The notes beneath the pieces were generated by a model. That model had not been told where the DNA came from and did not search any database. It saw only the letters and a program-made list of their open reading frames with translations. From NCBI GenBank assembly GCA_029941315.1, contig JAPYQE010000346.1:1-5817 (forward strand): a stretch of 5,817 nt of DNA, read 5' to 3'. The DNA is from GCA-2724215 sp015660315. Lineage in GTDB: Bacteria; Latescibacterota; UBA2968; UBA8231. Shown one piece after another: positions 1 through 4,243 of the stretch; position 1 is the first letter of the stretch; each line of letters begins with the position of its first letter. Made by a program: the position numbers and the translations under genes.

Positions 1-959
1 TGTTTGTCCAACCCGCCGTAAAAAGCCAACCTATCGCCATATTCTTCGCGGATGCGGACAATATCCATACCGGTGACCGGCTCCATCGGATGCATGCAAT
101 TGATGCCAGCCGCAATAAAGGAAGGGATGACCCCGCTCATATCGCCATCGCTGTCCTGGTCGAATAACCTGACCCCACGGTCCGCTAGCATATCCCAGAC
201 GCGGCGATAATAAGGTTGGATAAACTCATCGACCTGCTTTGGACCGGCTAGGGGACCAGATTTGCCTGCCATATCTTCGTGCACGCTCAGCAAGTCCACC
301 TCGACGGCAGCCGAGACGCGGTCGAGCACCGCACAAACCGTCCGACCGATGGTATCGAGTATATCGTGGATGAGTTCGGGATCTTGATAATAAGCCAGGC
401 ACAGCGCTTCTTCCCCGAGCAATTGGCGCGGTTCGTCAAACCCCCCGGGCATGTCGACGCAGACCACCTGCCCCTCTCGCAACAGAGCGCGAGCTCGCTC
501 TTGCCAATTGGCACTGAAACGAGCTTCCGAAAACTCGTACCAGGATTTGATGCGCAGCCAGTCGTCCATGGTTTTGACCGGATGGTCGAGCGGCAAGGCC
601 AGCGTCGCCACGCCCTTGACCAACTTCATCGTCCGGCCCAATTCATCGCGCGAAATAATATGCGCGTCAGTCTCCTCCAGCACCTCGGGTTCACAGCCGC
701 CGATCCGGCCCGTAATCACCGGCACACGGCCCCGCGATTCGCAGCGATAGGCGAAAGCAGAAAAATCGAGCTCTGCGACTGTCGCCCCCTGTTCTTCCCA
801 CTCCTCCTTGAGCCCGACGATAGGACCGAAAATTTCAGTGAATAGCGGTCGCTCGTTGCGCTGAAAGGTCATGTGGTCGAGATATTCTTCCCGACCGATG
901 GTCGGATTCCTCTCAATCGCCAGGTCCGCATGGGTGATCCATTTGAGTTGTCTGCTCAT
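1..959 (-). CDS. URO-D-like protein (uroporphyrinogen decarboxylase / MtaA-CmuA superfamily), C-terminus beyond left edge
   Basis: The reading frame opens at ATG 959 and stays open to the left edge, giving 319 residues with no stop, so the C-terminus lies outside the window. Family members are usually about 360-390 residues. Seen: an N-terminal helical region; VDLLSVHEDMAGKSGPL (about 221-237), the mid-barrel segment typical of this branch; LFDQDSDGDMSGVIPSF (about 265-281), where MtaA/MtbA-type methyltransferases carry their zinc H-x-C; then AGINCMHPMEP and FYGGLDK. These are hallmarks of URO-D-like proteins related to corrinoid or coenzyme M methyltransferases rather than HemE. The Asp-rich D-x-D-x-D replaces the classical zinc ligands, so the substrate cannot be named. 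GGAGG (970-974) lies 10 nt before the start. The gene is divergent from the URO-D-like gene at 1054. Its codon use looks less GC-biased than that neighbour's. Family assignment is firm; catalytic role is inference. Confidence 0.9.
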   Translation of the reverse strand, partial: MSRQLKWITHADLAIERNPTIGREEYLDHMTFQRNERPLFTEIFGPIVGLKEEWEEQGATVAELDFSAFAYRCESRGRVPVITGRIGGCEPEVLEETDAHIISRDELGRTMKLVKGVATLALPLDHPVKTMDDWLRIKSWYEFSEARFSANWQERARALLREGQVVCVDMPGGFDEPRQLLGEEALCLAYYQDPELIHDILDTIGRTVCAVLDRVSAAVEVDLLSVHEDMAGKSGPLAGPKQVDEFIQPYYRRVWDMLADRGVRLFDQDSDGDMSGVIPSFIAAGINCMHPMEPVTGMDIVRIREEYGDRLAFYGGLDK

Positions 960-1053
960 TTGCCAGGAGCCTCCATTCCTCATTCGGGGCAAAAACGAGT
1001 AATATTATAAGAGAAAATCGAATGTCCTTCTCGCCAACGAATCGGAGCCCATT
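960..1053. promoter_or_regulatory. Divergent intergenic promoter region between two URO-D-like genes
   Basis: This 94-bp spacer separates two divergently transcribed genes. Its centre is an AT-rich island in otherwise GC-rich DNA. On the minus strand it reads a perfect TATAAT (1009 to 1004), 44 nt before the start of the left gene. On the plus strand TATTAT (1003-1008) or TATAAG (1006-1011) could be the -10 box for the right gene. No convincing -35 hexamer was found on either strand at 16-18 nt spacing, so a regulator or an alternative sigma factor may be involved. The 8-bp palindrome TAATATTA (1000-1007) lies in the island. Ribosome binding sites are GGAG 1044-1047 (plus, 6-nt spacing) and GGAGG 970-974 (minus, 10-nt spacing). 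Confidence 0.5.
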
Positions 1054-2163
1054 ATGCATACCGCAATGATCGGCGATTTGCAAGACCCCCGCGTCGACGC
1101 CATAATCGACCGCCACCACAGCTACTGGTACAATGGCCAGAATGCCGCAGACAGCCCAACAGCCGCGCGACCGCTGATGCAGGTCAATCTCGCCCACTCC
1201 CTCGAGGGCGGCCTGGAGTCACAGGTCCTCAGACCACCGCCTCTGTTGCAGCCGGCCTCTTTTCGCGCCGGGATCGAACGCACCTACGCCGAATGCGGAT
1301 TGCTCTCCGACGATCTCTTCCGCACCATATCCACCGGCATTACCAGCGAGGTCTTGGTTGGCTGCCGAGTCGTGCAGCGGGCCGGGACCCACTGGGCCGA
1401 GAACTGCTTCCACGACTGGCACCAACTCGACGACGATCGCGTCCAGGACACGGACTGGTACCGGCGACTTATGGACAATACCCAACGCGCCGTCGCGGCG
1501 GTCGACACTAAAAAATTCCCCTTCTGCTGCATGGCCTTCCGCGGGGCGGTGGACATGGCCGAGGCGATGATGGGCGGCGAGCGCCTCTGCACCGAGGTAG
1601 TCGACCACCCCCGCCAGCTCAAGGACCTGCTCGCGCGCATCACTGACATCACCATCGAAACCGCCGTCGCGCACTCGGCCCTGCTGCCCTGCTATCGCGG
1701 CGGCCAGTTCAACTCCTACGGCATCTGGACCCCCGGCCGCACCGTCACTTTCACCCTCGACGGCGGCTGCCTGTTCTCGCCGGCCTGCTACGAGGAATTC
1801 TTCCTGCCCTTCGACCAGCGCCTCTGCGCCGCCTTCGACACCCCCTTCGTGCACCTGCACGCCGCCTCGCGCCAGCACTTTCCCGCCTGGACGGAGATCG
1901 CCAATCTCGGCCTGCAATGCGTTATCGACCAGGCCTGGCTGCCCGAGGGGGAAAACAAGCCGATCGGACCGCAATTAGCCGAATTGCTGCCCGCCTTCCA
2001 AAGCATTCGCGCCCGCAAATCGCTGATGCTCTACGGCTTCTGGGATGAGGGGCTGATCGAGATGGCCGCGGCACTGCCCCCGGCCGGCTGCGCGATCACG
2101 GGCATGGTCGCAGATCCAGCCACTATTCGGCGGCGCTATATCGGCGGGTCGCTTCCGCAATAA
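1054..2163 (+). CDS. URO-D-like protein, complete, divergent from the left gene
   Basis: The 369 residues are the usual length for a URO-D superfamily protein (TIM barrel). The ATG at 1054 is preceded by GGAG with 6-nt spacing; Met5 (1066) is a weaker alternative start. Seen: SYWYNG near residue 23 and RPLMQVN near 39, as in N-termini of URO-D-like proteins; GGQFNSYGIWTPGRTVTF (about 216-233); FSPACYEEFFLPFDQRLCAAF (about 241-261, the LSPExYxEFxLPY-type helix); and FVHLHAAS (265-272), whose H-x-H falls where methyltransferase relatives bind zinc. A lone Cys346 lies 77 residues after the second His, a distance similar to the third ligand in MtaA/MtbA-type enzymes. It differs clearly from the left neighbour, so the pair are not recent duplicates. 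It is not an obvious HemE. Possible methyltransferase; substrate unknown. The stop lies 27 bp from the convergent MORN_2 gene. Confidence 0.88.
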   Translation: MHTAMIGDLQDPRVDAIIDRHHSYWYNGQNAADSPTAARPLMQVNLAHSLEGGLESQVLRPPPLLQPASFRAGIERTYAECGLLSDDLFRTISTGITSEVLVGCRVVQRAGTHWAENCFHDWHQLDDDRVQDTDWYRRLMDNTQRAVAAVDTKKFPFCCMAFRGAVDMAEAMMGGERLCTEVVDHPRQLKDLLARITDITIETAVAHSALLPCYRGGQFNSYGIWTPGRTVTFTLDGGCLFSPACYEEFFLPFDQRLCAAFDTPFVHLHAASRQHFPAWTEIANLGLQCVIDQAWLPEGENKPIGPQLAELLPAFQSIRARKSLMLYGFWDEGLIEMAAALPPAGCAITGMVADPATIRRRYIGGSLPQ

Positions 2164-2190
2164 ATACTAATATTAGAAAACGCAGCGAGC
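2164..2190. other. Short convergent intergenic spacer with AT-rich palindrome
   Basis: These 27 bp separate the ends of two convergent genes. They contain the perfect 10-bp palindrome CTAATATTAG (2167-2176), followed by GAAAA. A hairpin from this palindrome would be all but free of G-C pairs and lacks a classical U tract, so it is a poor intrinsic terminator. The core TAATATTA matches the one in the divergent promoter upstream of the same gene. It may be a protein-binding site, a weak bidirectional terminator, or coincidence. Confidence 0.3.
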
Positions 2191-3393
2191 TCAGGGCGCG
2201 ACCTCATCCCCTTCGCACCGCTGCACACACCGCCCCTTTTCCCAGATATCCACATCCGTCACATTGCCATCCTCATCGTAGGCTACCCAACGACCGTGCC
2301 ATTGCCCGTCCCTGTGTTTTTTTTTCAAGCGCATTCGACCGTTCTCGTAATACGAGACGAATTCGCCGTGCAAGCGCCCACCCTTAAATGCAGCCACACT
2401 GCGCATCCCCCCATTTTCATAATACGAGATCCACTGCCCGCCCTTCTTGCCATCGGCATAATCCCCCTCGTACGAAATCCGGCCATCCTCAAAATAGGAC
2501 ACCCAGTGCCCGTCCTTTGCGCCGTCGCGATAGCCCTCTTCAAACGCCAGCAAACCGCTCTCGTAATAGCCGATCCAGCGTCCCTCGGGTTTGCCGCCGC
2601 CATAACTTTCGACTCTCTCCATCCCGCCATCCTTCGCATAGAACACCCAGCGCCCATCTTTCACGCCGCCCTTATAGCTTTCTTCGCGCCGCGGCTGGCC
2701 ATTTATATAGGGCACCACGAATCGGCCGTGCCAGGGCGCATCATCGGAGTAGATCCCCTCGGCGCGGACCTCGCCAGCGCCGTCATACCAGACCCACGAC
2801 CCATCCTTCTTGCCCACCGCATAGCTCTCCTCGCGCTCGATCCGGCCGTCCTCGCCATAATAAACGCGCCGGCCATCGCGTTTGCCGTTGCTGAAGTTGC
2901 CCTGTTCTTCGATTTGCCCGCTCTCGTAATACGCAAGGAAGGCCCCATCCAGGATCCCTGCTGTGTAGTTCTCCGTCCTCAGCCTCTGCCCATTCGCATG
3001 GTAATAGGTCCACGGCCCACTCTTGCGCCCGTGCGCAAAACTCCGCTGCCAGCGGACTTGGCCGTCGCGCCGATACGAGACCCATAGCCCGTGCTCCTTG
3101 CCGCCCTCGTAGCGGCCCCGCTTGCGCACCTGTCCATCCGCGTATGCGGATACCCACTCGCCGACCCGCACGCCGTCTCGGTACTGACCGAATTCCTTGC
3201 GGGTCCCGTCTTCGTAGTAGGAGCGATAGAATCCGTGCAATATCGGCGGCTTCGCTGCAGTGTCCGCATAGACCTCGAACTCCTCCGCGACCTTGTCGGG
3301 CATAGCATAGAACTTCTGCACGACCGCGCTCGGTCGCCCACACCCGCCGACCGCGACGATCAGCAGTAATAAGGTCATCGAGATGCATCTCAT
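2191..3393 (-). CDS. MORN_2 (YwqK-type) repeat lipoprotein, about 14 repeats
   Basis: The 400-residue product has a lipoprotein signal: Met-Arg-Cys start, a Leu-rich hydrophobic stretch (7-15) and lipobox VGGC with Cys18 as the lipidated residue. Gly at +2 favours outer-membrane rather than inner-membrane retention if the cell is diderm. After a roughly 35-residue linker, residues 54-390 are about 14 tandem repeats of 24 residues with consensus G-x-W-V-x-Y-Y-x-D-G-x-x-x-x-x-x-x-Y-x-x-G-x-K-D, the MORN_2 repeat (also called YwqK-family antitoxin). Repeat 7 has one extra residue (SDDAPWH). The tail is 10 residues. The start at 3393 overlaps the upstream stop (ATGA) and has AAGGA (3400-3404) 6 nt before it. 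The database label 'antitoxin' is not supported here, because no toxin lies beside it. Likely a surface or periplasmic beta-repeat scaffold; binding partner unknown. Confidence 0.9.
   Translation of the reverse strand: MRCISMTLLLLIVAVGGCGRPSAVVQKFYAMPDKVAEEFEVYADTAAKPPILHGFYRSYYEDGTRKEFGQYRDGVRVGEWVSAYADGQVRKRGRYEGGKEHGLWVSYRRDGQVRWQRSFAHGRKSGPWTYYHANGQRLRTENYTAGILDGAFLAYYESGQIEEQGNFSNGKRDGRRVYYGEDGRIEREESYAVGKKDGSWVWYDGAGEVRAEGIYSDDAPWHGRFVVPYINGQPRREESYKGGVKDGRWVFYAKDGGMERVESYGGGKPEGRWIGYYESGLLAFEEGYRDGAKDGHWVSYFEDGRISYEGDYADGKKGGQWISYYENGGMRSVAAFKGGRLHGEFVSYYENGRMRLKKKHRDGQWHGRWVAYDEDGNVTDVDIWEKGRCVQRCEGDEVAP
2224..3234 (-). repeat. In-gene tandem repeat array, about 72-bp period, 14 units
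   Basis: This is the DNA footprint of the MORN_2 repeats (residues 54-390). Each unit is 72 bp, except the seventh at 75 bp. Units are diverged but share recurring words on the plus strand such as ctcgtaatac and cataatacgaga around the Tyr-Tyr-Glu codons. Similarity looks highest between the C-terminal units 12 and 13 (2296-2439), suggesting the more recent duplications lie toward the 3' end of the gene. The periodicity also explains the long open frames on the opposite strand here. Confidence 0.85.
2317..2325 (-). other. 9-A homopolymer inside the MORN_2 gene (possible slippage site)
   Basis: Nine consecutive T on the plus strand give nine A in the coding strand, read as three AAA lysine codons (residues 357-359) in repeat 13. 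Losing one A would bring a TAG into frame about a dozen codons later. Gaining one would bring in a TGA slightly farther on. Either would remove repeat 14 and the tail. The run stands out in GC-rich coding DNA where lysine could be AAG. Whether slippage occurs cannot be seen. Confidence 0.6.
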
Positions 3394-4106
3394 CGCCCGT
3401 CCTTCGCGCAGCGAAAACCGACGCTACTGCTCTTGTAGAACGAGTGGGAAGCATTCGGATCGTCGCGTTTTATGCAGCGGGCGAACAAATAGCTATTGGA
3501 CCACGATCCGCCGCGCAGTATCGGCTTGCCCTCGGGACCGACGGTCCACTCCCAGACATTGCCGCCCATGTCCCAGACGCCGTAGGGGCTGCGGCCGGCG
3601 GGAAAGCTGCCCACCGGCGCGGTCCGCGCGAAGCCGTCGGCCGCACCGAGGATATTCGCCCATTTACCGCTCTCGGCCACGGCGGGGTCGAAGTCGTTTC
3701 CCCACGGATAGGTGAAGACCTCGGGGCCAGCGCAAGCTCGATGCCACTCGCTCTCGGTCGGCAGGCGTTTGCCCGCCCACTCGCAATAGGCTCGCGCCCC
3801 TTGAAAAGAAACCTCTATCACCGGATGCTCGGCGAATCCGCCCTTCGCGCGGAATATGCCGTCGACCTCTTCGAGCAACGCGTGGCTGCTGCCGATCACC
3901 ACCAGCGCGACCCCCCGCACGCGGGGGTTGCCCATCTCGTTGAGAAAAGCAGCCATCTGCCGGTTTGTGACCTCGTGGGCATCCAGGCGAAAACCAGCAT
4001 CGCCGATCGCCAACATCTGCTCGGCAGCCGCAGGTTGCGCCGCACCTGCCCCCACTGCCAACGCCGCCAGCACCGCGCACTGATAGATCCCATACCATCG
4101 CATCAT
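3390..4106 (-). CDS. Secreted FGE/SUMF1-domain protein lacking the catalytic cysteines
   Basis: The 238-residue protein starts with a signal peptide (hydrophobic 10-24, likely cleavage after AAA28). The rest is a compact FGE-sulfatase (SUMF1, C-type-lectin-like) domain: HEVTNRQMAAFLN (44-56), HPVIEVSF (94-101), AYCEWAGKRLPTESEWHRA (106-124), YPWGN (133-137), APVGSFPAG (163-171), YGVWDMGGNVWEW (175-187), ILRGGSW (196-202) and VGFRC (229-233). True formylglycine-generating enzymes have two catalytic cysteines just after the GGSF motif. Here that segment reads SNSYLFARCIKR, with no cysteine at those positions, so sulfatase maturation is unlikely; no sulfatase gene is in the window. It may be a binding or structural member of the family. 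AGAGG (4114-4118) is 7 nt before ATG 4106; ATG 4103 is an alternative start. It is translationally coupled to the MORN_2 lipoprotein by the ATGA at 3390-3393. Confidence 0.9.
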   Translation of the reverse strand: MMRWYGIYQCAVLAALAVGAGAAQPAAAEQMLAIGDAGFRLDAHEVTNRQMAAFLNEMGNPRVRGVALVVIGSSHALLEEVDGIFRAKGGFAEHPVIEVSFQGARAYCEWAGKRLPTESEWHRACAGPEVFTYPWGNDFDPAVAESGKWANILGAADGFARTAPVGSFPAGRSPYGVWDMGGNVWEWTVGPEGKPILRGGSWSNSYLFARCIKRDDPNASHSFYKSSSVGFRCAKDGR

Positions 4107-4132
4107 CTATGGGCCTCTTTGTCAAAAATCAT
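4103..4132 (-). CDS. Possible 9-codon leader mini-ORF (MIFDKEAHR) coupled to the FGE-like gene
   Basis: Starting at ATG 4132 the minus strand encodes nine codons and TGA (4105-4103). The TGA overlaps the FGE-like start as ATGA, the same junction found between the FGE-like and MORN_2 genes. Its Shine-Dalgarno AGGAGG (4143-4148, 10-nt spacing) is the strongest in the window. A preceding 13-codon frame (4173-4132, MNAMREFAKEEFA) ends in TAATG overlapping this start. The peptide itself shows no attenuator-type codon run. It may only deliver ribosomes to the FGE-like start, or it may be fortuitous. Confidence 0.35.
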   Translation of the reverse strand: MIFDKEAHR

Positions 4133-4243
4133 TATGCGAATTCCTCCTTTGCAAACTCGCGCATTGCGTTCATCGTTATTTCCAAGCCCGCGCCGCGCGT
4201 TCTTCGACGCCACAGCAAACCACTGCACGGGAACCAAAGCAAC
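4107..4243 (-). promoter_or_regulatory. Upstream region of the FGE-MORN unit with strong Shine-Dalgarno
   Basis: This 137-bp interval lies between the HyuA-like stop and the FGE-like start, all on the minus strand. It is less GC-rich than its surroundings. The clear element is AAAGGAGGAA (4141-4150). No hairpin followed by a U run was found to end the HyuA-like transcript, and no convincing -35/-10 pair was seen. Both read-through from the upstream gene and an independent weak promoter are therefore possible. Confidence 0.4.

Noticed and set aside
279..845. Plus-strand 188-codon frame
   Set aside because: It is antisense to the partial URO-D-like gene, which shows clear family motifs on the other strand.
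913..1197. Minus-strand 94-codon frame with a hydrophobic stretch
   Set aside because: It overlaps the starts of both URO-D-like genes in a different frame and covers the divergent promoter; the hydrophobic segment alone is not enough.
1219..1974. Minus-strand 251-codon frame opposite the second URO-D-like gene
   Set aside because: It is antisense to a gene with clear family motifs and its translation is Gly/Ala/Val-rich with no motif.
1054..2163. HemE (true uroporphyrinogen decarboxylase) assignment
   Set aside because: The N-terminal RPxWxMRQAGR-type signature of HemE is absent, and the sequence fits the divergent URO-D-like methyltransferase-related group.
2296..3087. Plus-strand open frame of 263 codons opposite the MORN_2 gene
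   Set aside because: It is antisense to a well-supported repeat protein. The 72-bp periodicity, a multiple of three, keeps the opposite frame open. Its product is Pro/Ile/Ala-rich with no recognisable domain.
2191..3393. Reading the MORN_2 protein as an antitoxin of a toxin-antitoxin pair
   Set aside because: The YwqK 'antitoxin' label is a database family name. No toxin-like gene is adjacent, and the lipoprotein signal argues for an envelope location.
4178..4200. GC-rich inverted stretch (gcgccgcgcg) as a terminator of the HyuA-like gene
   Set aside because: It has self-complementarity but no following U run on the minus strand, and similar GC-rich words are common in this DNA.
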